DNA of 64,000 nucleotides, taken from contig JAHIND010000006.1 in assembly GCA_018896025.1 (NCBI GenBank), forward strand, positions 62,001-126,000. Reading direction: 5' to 3'. Below the pieces are notes generated by a model. It was not told where the DNA came from. It ran no database searches and worked only from the letters and a program-made list of their open reading frames with translations. Positions 49,845 to 58,873 of the stretch are shown here, in pieces. Origin of the DNA: Pseudomonadota bacterium. Its GTDB lineage: Bacteria > Desulfobacterota > Desulfarculia > Desulfarculales > Desulfarculaceae. The translations under genes were made by a program, and so were the position numbers. Within the stretch, counting starts at the first letter, position 1; every line of letters starts with the position of its first letter.

Positions 49845-51548
49845 TTAGCTCTGGGGACGGTTGCTGAACAGGGTCTTGTCGCCCACCGTGGCCCAGGGGA
49901 AAAGCGGCAGGGCCTGATTGCGTTTCTGGGCCAGGGCATGGAAGCGCTGCCAGCGGCCGGTTTCGGCGATGGCGAACACCCGCCGATCCCCGGCCATTAT
50001 CTTGAGCAGGCTCTGGTTGCCCCGCATGAACCACTTGGCCCGCTCCGGGTCCAGGCGGCGTCCGAAATCCAGCTCTCCCCAGTTGTCGGCCACCACCACC
50101 CGCCTCTTGGTGTAAAAAGCGGTGCCGTGCCAATAATCGCCCAGGTTGGCCACGATGTCGTCCGGCTTCAGTTGGGCGGAGATGGGCTTTAACAGCGGTC
50201 CCACCGAGCGATAGCGGTCCAGGGTGGGCGAAGCCGCCGCCGCCCCCAGCACCAACAGCACGAACACGGTCAGGGGGGCGATGGCCGCAGCCCAGGCTCG
50301 CCCGCGGGCTGCGTACACCCCCAAAGCCAGCAGGGCCAGGAACAAAGGCCCGATGAAAAGCATAACCCCGGCGTGGCTGTAGTTTATGTCCGGATTGGTG
50401 GCCGGAATAACCAAAATGGCCAGGCCCGCCATCAGGCACAAGGCGGCCAGGGCGGTTAGGCTGGCCCGCAGGCCGCCCGGCGCGGTGGCCCCGCGCGGCC
50501 AGGACATAACCCCGCTGAGGGGACGCCCCACCAACAGGGCCAAAGGCGGCAGCATGGGCAGGGCGTAGTGCATCATCTTGGAGCGCGACAGGGTGAAGAA
50601 GATGAACATGCCCACGAACCACACCGCGGCCAAGAGCCAGGGCCGAGCCTCGGGCTTGCGCCAGGCTCCCCGGGGGAAGGTGCGCCCCACGCACCAGGGC
50701 AACAGGGCTATCCAGGGGAAAAAAGCACCGGGCACCAGGACGAAGTAATACCACCAGGGCTGGAAGCGCTGGTGCTGGTTGGTGAGCAGGCGGCCCACCT
50801 GCTCGTCCCAGAAAAAGTAGGTGATGAAACCCTTGTGCAGCAGGGCGGCGGCCACCAGCCAGGGGGCGCACAGCAGCACGAACAGGGCGGGACCTCGCCA
50901 ATCCAGCAGGCGGCCCAAGAGCCGCCACTCACCGGCCAGGAGCGCGAAGAGCACCACGGACATGGCCGCCAGGCCGGGCCCCAGCACACCCTTGGTCAGG
51001 AAGCCGATGGCGCAGCCCACCCAAAAGGCGTAGAGGCCCCAGTCCCGCCCGGCCCGCAGGCTCCAGGCCCCCCACACGGCCAGCATCACTCCGAAACACA
51101 GCACCATGTCCACCAGGATCACCCGGCTGAGCGCGAAGAACATCAGCGAAGTGGCCAGCACCAGGCCGGACCAGAAGCCCGCCTTTTCATCGCCCCACAT
51201 CTCCCGGCCCAGGGCGAAGGCGATCAATACGCTCAGGGTGCCGAACAGCGCGGGCACCAAACGGGCCGCCGCCTCCCCCACCCCGAACACGGCGAAGCTA
51301 AGGGCGGTGAGCCAATAGTACAGGGGCGGCTTTTCCAGATAGATGACGTAATTCAAGCGAGGAATCACCCAGTGGCTGAAGGAGCCCGAGTCCAGCATCT
51401 CCCGGCCCAGCTCGGCGTAGCGGGCTTCGTCGCTCTCCCAAAGGTCGCGCATGCCTCCCAGGGAGAAGAACAGCACCAGGCACACCGCCACCAAGATGAG
51501 GATGTACAGGCGGCGCTGCCAGAGAGGGTTTTGCAGCAGGGTGATCAC
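49845..51548 (-). CDS. ArnT-like family 39/83 membrane glycosyltransferase
   Basis: Polytopic protein of 567 residues with about eleven to twelve hydrophobic segments. The first periplasmic loop holds RDLWESDEARYAELGREM, with the acidic DEARYAE motif of ArnT and protein O-mannosyltransferases, and LEKPPLYYWLTALSF, the conserved catalytic-loop block. It would move a sugar from undecaprenyl phosphate onto lipid A or another glycolipid in the periplasm. A second ArnT-like gene overlaps it upstream by 4 bp. Together with the ArnC-like and ArnD-like genes downstream it forms a lipid A decoration module. Confidence 0.88.
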   Translation of the reverse strand: MITLLQNPLWQRRLYILILVAVCLVLFFSLGGMRDLWESDEARYAELGREMLDSGSFSHWVIPRLNYVIYLEKPPLYYWLTALSFAVFGVGEAAARLVPALFGTLSVLIAFALGREMWGDEKAGFWSGLVLATSLMFFALSRVILVDMVLCFGVMLAVWGAWSLRAGRDWGLYAFWVGCAIGFLTKGVLGPGLAAMSVVLFALLAGEWRLLGRLLDWRGPALFVLLCAPWLVAAALLHKGFITYFFWDEQVGRLLTNQHQRFQPWWYYFVLVPGAFFPWIALLPWCVGRTFPRGAWRKPEARPWLLAAVWFVGMFIFFTLSRSKMMHYALPMLPPLALLVGRPLSGVMSWPRGATAPGGLRASLTALAALCLMAGLAILVIPATNPDINYSHAGVMLFIGPLFLALLALGVYAARGRAWAAAIAPLTVFVLLVLGAAAASPTLDRYRSVGPLLKPISAQLKPDDIVANLGDYWHGTAFYTKRRVVVADNWGELDFGRRLDPERAKWFMRGNQSLLKIMAGDRRVFAIAETGRWQRFHALAQKRNQALPLFPWATVGDKTLFSNRPQS

Positions 51549-53425
51549 AAGGTTTCCTTAGCCTTGGATGCGGGGGCGTCCTTTGCCGGTGGGGCCTGGC
51601 CGCCCGGCGTTTTGGCGTCCGGTTTTTCGCCCTCTTGGGTCTTGGGGGCCGGCGGCACCGGCGGAGCCGCCTGGGCGGGCGGCTCGGCCTTGACCGGCGG
51701 CGGGGCCTCGCCCTTCCACTGGGCCAGGGCCGCCTGGTTGCCGCCCAGGAGGTAACCCTCCCGGCTGGTCAGGACCCTAAAGCCCGTGGTCTGGATTAGC
51801 TTGTCCTCCAGGCGCATCCGGCTGAAAACATACACCGGCTTGGCGGCGGACAGCTCCTTGGCCAGCCCGGCCCCCTGCTCCACCTTGTAGCGTGGCAAGT
51901 TGCGCCCGGTGTAGTAGATCAGGCTGGGCTTCCACAGGCCATAGGTTAGCACCTGGGCCTGCTCTCCGGCCCGTCGCCGCACTTCCTGGGCCAGTTCCTT
52001 GGCCGGTTGCTGGATCACCCCGGCGGCCTGGGGGAACAGCCCCAGAAATACCACCGCGCAAGTGAGGGCCGCTCCGCACCCAAGGAACCAGGGGATCATG
52101 GCACCCCACTCCCGCCGGGCGGCCCAGGTGGCCAGGTACATGCCCGCCCCGGCAACCAGGGCAGCCAACAGCGGCCACCAGACCATCATGGGGGCCCGCA
52201 TGGGCAGGGCATACTCGGAGGAGTCGAAGCGGATGGAGCCCAGAATCTTGTCCCAGAACAGGGGCAAGGCCGCGGGCACCGCCGCCAGGGCCACCACCAG
52301 GATGCCCCCGGAGACCCACAGGGCCACCCAGAACACCGGCCAGGCCAGGCGTCCGTGGGCCCGTCCCAAGGACAGGCGCCGCATCTGGCAGGCAGCCAAC
52401 AGGGCCAGGAAGGGCAAGGCGGGCAGGATGTAGTTGATCTGCTTGGTGGCGGCCAAACTGAACACCACCAGCACCACCAGAAAGGACACCGCGGCCAGCA
52501 GGTGCAACCGGCTCATGGGGTCCACGTCCCGCTGGGCCCTTGGGTTTTGGAACAGGGCCCGGCCCAGCTCGGGCAGGGCGATGGCCGCAAAGGGGAAGGC
52601 CCCGATGAGCAGCACCGGCAGATAGTAGACCAGACCTCCCCCGTGACCCAAGAGAGTCTCGGAGAAGCGGCGCAGGTTCTGGGAGATGAAAAAGGCGTCG
52701 ATAAACTGGTCGCCCAGCTTCCACCACACCAGGCCGTACCAGGGCAGGTTGATGATTAAAAATATCAGGATGCCCCACAGCCAGCGGGCGCTGCGCAGGG
52801 CGTGGAAGAAGCGGCCCTGGATGAGGGCGTAGAGCGCCGCGCTGGGCAGCACCACCGCCGGGGCCACCGGCCCCTTGGTGAGAAAACCCAGGCCCAGAGC
52901 CGCCCAGGCCACCAGCCACCAGCCGCGCCCGGTGTCGTCCTCGCCCTCCAGGGCCAGGAACACCGCCATGATGGCCAGAGTGGTCCACAGGCTCAACAGG
53001 GCGTCGGTAAGGCAGGCCCGCCCCACCAGGACGAAGAGCGGGCAAAAGGCCAGGGCCGCGGCGGCCAGGGCCCCCAGGGAGGCCCGCCTGCCGGTGCGCC
53101 AGGCCAGGAGCCCCACAGCCAGCACCATTGCAAAGGCGGCCAGGGCCGAGGGTAGGCGCGCCCCGATCTCGCCCACCCCCACTAGGGCCTGGCTCCCGGC
53201 CATGGCCCAGTAGACCAGGATGGGCTTTTCCAGATACAGGCGGCCGTTGAGAGTGGGCACCAGCCAATCGCCCGAGGTGCGCATGGCCGCCACGGCGGCG
53301 GCGTATTCGCCCTCGTCGCGGTCGGTGAGGGGGATATCCCCCAGTCCGGCCAGGAACAGGGCCCCGGCGGCGGCCAGCACCAACAGCAGGGCCAGGGCAC
53401 CGCTAAGGTTCGCCTTGCCTTTCAT
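51545..53425 (-). CDS. ArnT-like membrane glycosyltransferase with Pro/Ala/Lys-rich tail
   Basis: A 626-residue relative of the downstream ArnT-like gene. It shares the first-loop motif LTDRDEGEYAAAVAAM and YLEKPILVYWAMAGSQAL, about a dozen membrane segments, and a soluble periplasmic C-terminal domain. The last 55 or so residues are a low-complexity Pro/Ala/Lys/Glu tail (for example EAPPPVKAEPPAQAAPP), which ArnT homologues do not usually have. It probably transfers a second sugar or acts on another position. It overlaps the PAP2 gene and the second ArnT-like gene by 4 bp each. Confidence 0.86.
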   Translation of the reverse strand: MKGKANLSGALALLLVLAAAGALFLAGLGDIPLTDRDEGEYAAAVAAMRTSGDWLVPTLNGRLYLEKPILVYWAMAGSQALVGVGEIGARLPSALAAFAMVLAVGLLAWRTGRRASLGALAAAALAFCPLFVLVGRACLTDALLSLWTTLAIMAVFLALEGEDDTGRGWWLVAWAALGLGFLTKGPVAPAVVLPSAALYALIQGRFFHALRSARWLWGILIFLIINLPWYGLVWWKLGDQFIDAFFISQNLRRFSETLLGHGGGLVYYLPVLLIGAFPFAAIALPELGRALFQNPRAQRDVDPMSRLHLLAAVSFLVVLVVFSLAATKQINYILPALPFLALLAACQMRRLSLGRAHGRLAWPVFWVALWVSGGILVVALAAVPAALPLFWDKILGSIRFDSSEYALPMRAPMMVWWPLLAALVAGAGMYLATWAARREWGAMIPWFLGCGAALTCAVVFLGLFPQAAGVIQQPAKELAQEVRRRAGEQAQVLTYGLWKPSLIYYTGRNLPRYKVEQGAGLAKELSAAKPVYVFSRMRLEDKLIQTTGFRVLTSREGYLLGGNQAALAQWKGEAPPPVKAEPPAQAAPPVPPAPKTQEGEKPDAKTPGGQAPPAKDAPASKAKETL

Positions 53426-54060
53426 GCCGACACCTCCTTGGTCCGCCGTCTGAAATCAAGGGCCCAGCCCACCATCAGGCCCAGGGCCATGCCCCCCAGC
53501 ACATCGCTGGCATAGTGCGACCCGCTGATGATCCGTCCCAGGGAAATAAATACAGCCAGCCCATAGAATACCACTGTGTAGTGAGGGCAGCGGGAGGAGA
53601 GCCAGGCGGCCAGGGCGAAGCTGGTGGACGCGTGCCCCGAGGGGAAGGAGTGCATGTCGCTGTTCATGGTGAGGCCCACAAGCATATTCGCCGCCAGGCC
53701 GGTACGGGGCCGGGCCCGGCCCACCAGGTGCTTGATAAGCTGCACCATGATGCCGGATACAGCCACCGCCCAAAGGCAATTGATGCCGATGGCGCGCCAG
53801 CGGAAGCTGCGCGCCCAGATGGCCAGGGCGATGAACGCCGCCGCCGCCGCCAACTGAACCCCGCCCAGGCCCATCCAATAGGCGCTCACCCCCCAGGCGT
53901 AGCCAAAGCCGCTTTTGCCGAAGCGCCCCAGCACCTCGCGCACCGGCTGGTCCCAGCCCAGAAGCATGACCCCGGCCATGGCTCCCAACACCAGCACACA
54001 CGCCAGTCCCCTGCGGGCCAGCAGGCCGGGATCGGCTTGGGCGAACCAACGGGCGGGCAT
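53422..54060 (-). CDS. PAP2-family lipid phosphatase (LpxE/LpxF-like position)
   Basis: Inner-membrane phosphatase of 212 residues with about six helices. The three-part active site is complete: KHLVGRARPR (KX6RP), SFPSGHAS (PSGH), and SLGRIISGSHYASDVLGG (SRX5HX3D-like). Such enzymes remove phosphate from undecaprenyl pyrophosphate, phosphatidylglycerol phosphate or lipid A. Its place between msbA and the ArnT-like genes suggests lipid A dephosphorylation, but undecaprenyl-PP recycling is equally possible on sequence alone. Confidence 0.87.
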   Translation of the reverse strand: MPARWFAQADPGLLARRGLACVLVLGAMAGVMLLGWDQPVREVLGRFGKSGFGYAWGVSAYWMGLGGVQLAAAAAFIALAIWARSFRWRAIGINCLWAVAVSGIMVQLIKHLVGRARPRTGLAANMLVGLTMNSDMHSFPSGHASTSFALAAWLSSRCPHYTVVFYGLAVFISLGRIISGSHYASDVLGGMALGLMVGWALDFRRRTKEVSA

Positions 54061-54065
54061 GGGCC

Positions 54066-55877
54066 CTAGCTCCCCTCCCCAGCCGGTTGCCCGGCCTGGG
54101 GCGCAATGGCCTCCATCCCTTGGTCGATGGCGAACTGCATGCGGTGCAAGCGGGTGTACACCCCGCCCATGGCCACCAACTCGTCGTGGCGGCCCTCCTC
54201 CACGATATGGCCGCCGCTGATAACCAAAATGCGGTCGGCCCGCTGCACCGTGGAAAGGCGGTGGGCGATGACAAAGGTGGTGCGCCCGGCCATGAGGTTT
54301 TCCAAGGCCTTTTGCACGTACATCTCGCTCTCGGTGTCCAGGCTGCTGGTGGCCTCGTCCAGGATGAGGATGGGCCGGTCGGCCAACAGGGCCCGGGCGA
54401 TGGACAGGCGCTGGCGTTCACCGCCGGAGAGCAGCACTCCGCTCTCGCCGATCATGGTGTCCAGGCCCTGAGGCATGTGCTCGATGAACTTGGTGGCGTA
54501 GGCTGCCTCGGCCGCGGCGCGCACTTCTTCTTCGCTGGCCTCGGGACGGCCATAGGCGATGTTGTTGCGCACCGTATCGTTGAACAGGATGGTCTGCTGG
54601 GTGACGATGGCGATCTGGCCGCGCAGGCTGTTCAGGGTGGCCTGGCGGATGTCTACGCCGTCGATGCTGATGGAGCCGTCGGTCACCTCGTAGAAGCGGG
54701 GCAAAAGGTTGACCAGGGTGGTCTTGCCTCCGCCGCTGGTGCCCACCAAGGCCACCGCCTGGCCCTTGGGCACGGTGAGGTTTATCTCCGACAGCACCGG
54801 CTCACCGGGGCGGTAGGCGAAGCTCACCTTGTCGTAGCGAATTTCATTTTGCAGCGGACCCAACTCCACAGCACCGGACTTCTCGGCTATCTCCACCGGC
54901 TCGTCCAGGACCCGGTACACCCGCTCGGCGGCGGCCAGGCCGTTTTGCACGTCGTTGTTCATGCTGCTCAGGCGCTTGACCGGCTCGTAGAGCAGGATCA
55001 GGGCGGTGAGGAAAGAGAAGAAGGTACCGGGAGTGGACACGCCGTGGATCACCTGCCAGCCGCCGTAGAACAGTATCCCCGCGATGCCCAGGCCGCCCAG
55101 GAACTCCATGAGCGGGCTGGACATGGCCCGGGTGGAGATGTCCTTCATGCGCAAACGGAACAGGCGGAAGGCCTCGTCGGTGAAGCGCTGGGTCTCGTAG
55201 TCCTCGCGGCAAAAGCCCTTTACGATGCGGGCCCCGGCTATGGTCTCGTGCAACAGCACGGTGACGTCGGCCATGGTCTCCTGGGAGCGGTGGGATATCT
55301 TGCGCAGCCTCCGCCCGAACTTGACCAGGGGGATGATGCACAAGGGGAACACACCCAGGGCGAACACCGCCAAAAACCAGTCCCGGTAGACGATCACCGC
55401 CACCAGGCCCACGATGGTGAACATGTCCTTGAGCACGCCGGTGACCACGCTGCTCACCGCGCCCTGCATCTGGTTCACGTCGTTGGTGATGCGGCTCATC
55501 AACTCGCCGGTGGGGGTGCGGTCATAGTAGCTCAGGCTCAGGCGCTGCAAATGGGCGTACAGGTCGATGCGGAACTGGGTGACGATACGCTGGCCCACGT
55601 ACTGCATGAGGTAGGTCTGCCCGTAGGAGGACAGCCCCTTGACCGTGTAGAGCACGATGATTCCGATAGGCATGAGCATGAGTAGATCGGAGTCGCGAGC
55701 CACGAAGATCTTGTCCATCACCGGCTTGACCAGGTAGGCCATGGCCGAGGTGGAGGCCCCTACCAGAACCATGAGTGCCATGGCCCCGGCCAGGCGCTTC
55801 CAATAGGGGCGCACCATGGTCAGCAGGCGCTTGGCATGCGTTATGTCACGTTGGCGTTTTTGAGCCCGCTCAGACAA
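54066..55877 (-). CDS. msbA: lipid A export ATP-binding/permease protein
   Basis: ABC flippase (603 aa) that turns lipid A-core over to the periplasmic leaflet. The transmembrane domain (six helices, to about residue 320) is fused to the ATPase. Walker A is VALVGTSGGGKTTLVN, the Q-loop VTQQTILFNDTV, signature LSGGERQRLSIARAL, Walker B PILILDEATSSLD and H-loop VIAHRLSTV. The start is the TTG at 55877, with aagga at 8 nt. It follows lpxB by 5 bp and precedes the PAP2 gene. Confidence 0.94.
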   Translation of the reverse strand: MSERAQKRQRDITHAKRLLTMVRPYWKRLAGAMALMVLVGASTSAMAYLVKPVMDKIFVARDSDLLMLMPIGIIVLYTVKGLSSYGQTYLMQYVGQRIVTQFRIDLYAHLQRLSLSYYDRTPTGELMSRITNDVNQMQGAVSSVVTGVLKDMFTIVGLVAVIVYRDWFLAVFALGVFPLCIIPLVKFGRRLRKISHRSQETMADVTVLLHETIAGARIVKGFCREDYETQRFTDEAFRLFRLRMKDISTRAMSSPLMEFLGGLGIAGILFYGGWQVIHGVSTPGTFFSFLTALILLYEPVKRLSSMNNDVQNGLAAAERVYRVLDEPVEIAEKSGAVELGPLQNEIRYDKVSFAYRPGEPVLSEINLTVPKGQAVALVGTSGGGKTTLVNLLPRFYEVTDGSISIDGVDIRQATLNSLRGQIAIVTQQTILFNDTVRNNIAYGRPEASEEEVRAAAEAAYATKFIEHMPQGLDTMIGESGVLLSGGERQRLSIARALLADRPILILDEATSSLDTESEMYVQKALENLMAGRTTFVIAHRLSTVQRADRILVISGGHIVEEGRHDELVAMGGVYTRLHRMQFAIDQGMEAIAPQAGQPAGEGS

Positions 55878-55882
55878 ACCGG

Positions 55883-57016
55883 TTATCCTTCCATAATTTC
55901 CAGGGCCAACTCGGCCACCCGGCGGCTGGCTCCCGGCCCGCCCAACTTGGCGCGGACCTCGTTCAAGCCCTCTATCACCCGCTCCCGCCGCTGCTCGTCG
56001 TCCAGCAGGGACAATCCCTCCGCTGCCACCTTTTCCGGGGTGGCCTCGCCCTGAATCAGCTCGGGCATCAGCTCGCGGCCGGCGATCAAGTTGGGCATGG
56101 CGATGTACTCCACCTTTATCAGGGAGCGCGCCACCAGGTAGTTGAAACCTCCGGTCTTGTATACCACCACCCCAGGGGTCCCGGCCAGTGCGGCCTGCAG
56201 GGTGGCCGTGCCCGAGGCCACCAGCAAGAGCTTGGCCTGCTCCATGACCTGGCGGGCCCTTCCGGCCAGCACGGTCAATCCCCGCGGGGTGTCCTTGAGG
56301 TAGGGCTCCACCTGCTCCCGGCGCAGGCCCGGAGCCAGGGGCAGTACGAAATGCATTCCCGGCCTTTGCTCCTGCATGCGCTTGGCCGTGGCCAACAGCA
56401 GGGGCAGCAGGCGGCTTATCTCGGACATGCGGCTGCCGGGCAGCAGGCCCACCAACTCGGCCTCCTGGGGCACGGGCAGGGGCTCGTCCCACTGTTGGGG
56501 CGGGATGTCCAGCAGGGGGTGCCCCACAAAGCTCACCGGGAGCTGAGGGGCGTGGTTCTTGAAAAACTCTGGTTCAAAGGGAAACACGCAGGCCAGGTGC
56601 TTCACGAACGAAGCCATCTGCTGGGCCCGCTTGGGGCGCCAGGCCCACACCTGGGGGCTGATGTAATAGAGCACCTTGAGCCCCAGCTTCTTGGCCGCCT
56701 TGCCCACGCGAAAGTTGAAGTCCGGGAAGTCCACCAGGATGACCAGGTCGGGCCTGGTGCGCTTCATGTGGCGCTTCATGCCCCGGATGGCCCCCAGGAT
56801 GACCCGGAGCTTGGGCAGCACCTCGGCCACCCCCACCAGGGCCAGGTCCTCGGAGCGGTGGAGCAGCTCCACCCCGGCGGCCTCCATCTTGGGGCCGCCG
56901 ATGCCGCTGATGGCGATGTCCGGGACCAGAGCGGTCAACTCGCGGGCCAGACGGGCCGCGTGTTGATCGCCGCTGGCCTCCCCGGCCACCAGCACCACTG
57001 ACCGGCCCGGGGCCAT
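55883..57016 (-). CDS. lpxB: lipid-A-disaccharide synthase
   Basis: GT19 enzyme (377 aa) that joins lipid X and UDP-diacylglucosamine. The N-terminal VVLVAGEASGDQHAARLA, SGIGGPKMEAAGVELL, VLVDFPDFNFRVGK-type block and YYISPQVWAWRPKR are LpxB signatures. The C-terminal part has VGHPLLD, LLPGSRMSEISRLLP and VASGTATLQAALAGTPGVVVYK. It lies 1 bp after the Gfo/Idh oxidoreductase gene and directly before msbA. Confidence 0.96.
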   Translation of the reverse strand: MAPGRSVVLVAGEASGDQHAARLARELTALVPDIAISGIGGPKMEAAGVELLHRSEDLALVGVAEVLPKLRVILGAIRGMKRHMKRTRPDLVILVDFPDFNFRVGKAAKKLGLKVLYYISPQVWAWRPKRAQQMASFVKHLACVFPFEPEFFKNHAPQLPVSFVGHPLLDIPPQQWDEPLPVPQEAELVGLLPGSRMSEISRLLPLLLATAKRMQEQRPGMHFVLPLAPGLRREQVEPYLKDTPRGLTVLAGRARQVMEQAKLLLVASGTATLQAALAGTPGVVVYKTGGFNYLVARSLIKVEYIAMPNLIAGRELMPELIQGEATPEKVAAEGLSLLDDEQRRERVIEGLNEVRAKLGGPGASRRVAELALEIMEG

Positions 57017-57017
57017 C

Positions 57018-58025
57018 TCAGTCTTCCTCGGCGGAAAGGGCTTCCACCCAGCGCGGCGAGGCCTCCAGCACGTCCTGGTACTTGCACAGACCCTCCTGCA
57101 CGCAGGCCCGCACGCTCATGGCGCAGGCCAGGGCCCGGCGGCCCGCCTGGCCGTCCACCCTGGGGGCCTGGCGTGTGTGCACCGAATCCAAAAAGGCGCT
57201 GAGTTCCTTTTCCAGGGGGTCGCTTTTGGGGAAACGGGGGCGCTCCGCCTTGACCTTGGGAATCTTGCCGGGCCGGTACTCCACCCCGCTGACCACCAGA
57301 AGCTTGCGCTTGCGGAAGTCCAGGGAGAAGTAGGCGTCCGACTGGAACATGCGCATCTTGCGCTCGTCCTTTAGGGCCAGGCGGCTGGCGGTTACGTTGG
57401 CCACGCAGCCGTCGGCAAATTCCAGGCGGGCGTTGACCAGGTCGGCGTGGGGGCCCAGGACCGGCACCCCCTTGGCCCTGATCTCCACCGGTTCCGACCC
57501 CACCAGGGCCAGGATGATGTCCAGGTCGTGGATCATCAGGTCCAGGGTCACGTCCACGTCGGTGGCCCTGGCCTTGAAGGGGGCGATGCGGTTGACCTCC
57601 ATGAACATGGGCTTGCCCGCCCGCTCGAAAAGGCCCTCCACCGCCGGGTTGAAGCGCTCCAGGTGGCCCACCTGCAGGATGCGGCCCTTGGCATGGGCCA
57701 GGGCGATAAGCTCGTCGGCCTCCTCCAGGGTGGCGGTCATGGGCTTTTCGCACATCACGTCCGCCCCGGCGGACAAGAAGTCCTTGGCCACCGCGTGGTG
57801 GGCCACCGTGGGGGTGACCACGCTCACCGCCTCCACCTTGCCCAGAAGCTCGCGGTGGTCGCTAAAGCTGGGGCAGCCCACCGCCTTGCCCACCGATTCG
57901 GCCTGGGCGGGGTTGGCGTCCACCACTCCCACCAGCTCGGCCTGTTGCAGGCGGGCCAATTTTTCGGCGTGGAAACGGCCCAAGTAGCCGACCCCCACCA
58001 CCGCTATTTTCACCGGCGCGCTCAC
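57018..58025 (-). CDS. Gfo/Idh/MocA-family oxidoreductase in the lpx operon
   Basis: NAD(P)-dependent dehydrogenase of 335 residues. The Rossmann domain begins VKIAVVGVGYLGRFHAEKLA, and the active-site strand is VMCEKPMTATLEEAD with the conserved EKP lysine. HLERFNPAV and DLMIHDLDIILALVG with the HD motif follow. The family includes GnnA, which oxidises the 3-position of UDP-GlcNAc so that GnnB can aminate it for amide-linked lipid A. The position between lpxI and lpxB fits that role, but no gnnB-like aminotransferase lies in the window. The function is therefore unproven. Confidence 0.87.
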   Translation of the reverse strand: MSAPVKIAVVGVGYLGRFHAEKLARLQQAELVGVVDANPAQAESVGKAVGCPSFSDHRELLGKVEAVSVVTPTVAHHAVAKDFLSAGADVMCEKPMTATLEEADELIALAHAKGRILQVGHLERFNPAVEGLFERAGKPMFMEVNRIAPFKARATDVDVTLDLMIHDLDIILALVGSEPVEIRAKGVPVLGPHADLVNARLEFADGCVANVTASRLALKDERKMRMFQSDAYFSLDFRKRKLLVVSGVEYRPGKIPKVKAERPRFPKSDPLEKELSAFLDSVHTRQAPRVDGQAGRRALACAMSVRACVQEGLCKYQDVLEASPRWVEALSAEED

Positions 58026-58053
58026 GCGGCCTCCTTGTTTATCAGGTAGGAAA

Positions 58054-58863
58054 TCAGCTGCGGCCCATGATGCAGATGCCCGAAGCGTCGGCCAACTTCA
58101 CCGCCTGCTCCAGGTCGAAGAAAAGGGTGCGCTCCGCCTCCACCAAGAGACAGGAAGCCCCGGCCGCGGACATCACCGCCACGGTGTCGGTGCCCACCGA
58201 GGGCAGATCGAAGCGGCGGTCCTGGTTTGGCTTGCAGCGCTTGATGACCACTGCGCCTTGGCCGCCGGCCAGCTCGCCGCCTCGGCGGATGCATTGGTCG
58301 GTGCCTTCCATGGCCTCCACGGCCACCACCGCCCTGCCTCGCACCACCACGCACTGGCCTATGTCCAGCTTGCCCAACTCGGCCGCCACCTGCCAGCCCA
58401 CCTCCATGTCCTCGCGCTCCTCCTCGGTGGGCTTGCGCTTGGTGTAAAGGCCGGGCTTGGCCAATAGCTCGGGCACCAACTCGTGGCTGGGCAATATCTC
58501 TATGCCCTGCTCGCCCAGATAGTCGGCAAAGGTGCGCAGGATGCCGTCGTCGGCCATGTGCCGGATCTTCTTGATAAGGCCCAGGGCCTTGAAGTCCGGC
58601 TTTAGGTCGAACATGCGCGGCTTGGTGACCCCGCCACACATGGCCGCCTGGGTCACCCCCTGGTTCTTGAAGGCCTTCAGGAGCTTGCCAAGCTGGCCCA
58701 GTTGCACCCAAGTGAGGCTGTCCACCTCCTGCTCCAGGGCGGGCAGGGTTTCACCCTTGAAGGCCACGGCCACCACGCGGTGGCCCTGGGCCCGGGCGGA
58801 GCGGGCGAACAGCAGGGGGAACTGGCTCTTGCCGGCGATTAGACCTATGGTGCGCCGTGCCAT
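58054..58863 (-). CDS. lpxI: UDP-2,3-diacylglucosamine diphosphatase LpxI
   Basis: Cleaves UDP-2,3-diacylglucosamine to lipid X and UMP (269 aa, former DUF1009). Motifs are TIGLIAGKSQFPLLFARSA at the start, AAMCGGVTKPRMFDL, PELLAKPGLYTKRKPT, VVRGRAVVAVEAMEGTDQCI, VVIKRCKPNQDRRFDLPSVG and AGASCLLVEAERTLFFD. LpxI replaces LpxH in alphaproteobacteria and many deltaproteobacteria, which supports the lineage assignment. It follows lpxA by 10 bp. Confidence 0.96.
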   Translation of the reverse strand: MARRTIGLIAGKSQFPLLFARSARAQGHRVVAVAFKGETLPALEQEVDSLTWVQLGQLGKLLKAFKNQGVTQAAMCGGVTKPRMFDLKPDFKALGLIKKIRHMADDGILRTFADYLGEQGIEILPSHELVPELLAKPGLYTKRKPTEEEREDMEVGWQVAAELGKLDIGQCVVVRGRAVVAVEAMEGTDQCIRRGGELAGGQGAVVIKRCKPNQDRRFDLPSVGTDTVAVMSAAGASCLLVEAERTLFFDLEQAVKLADASGICIMGRS

Positions 58864-58873
58864 TTTTCCTCCG

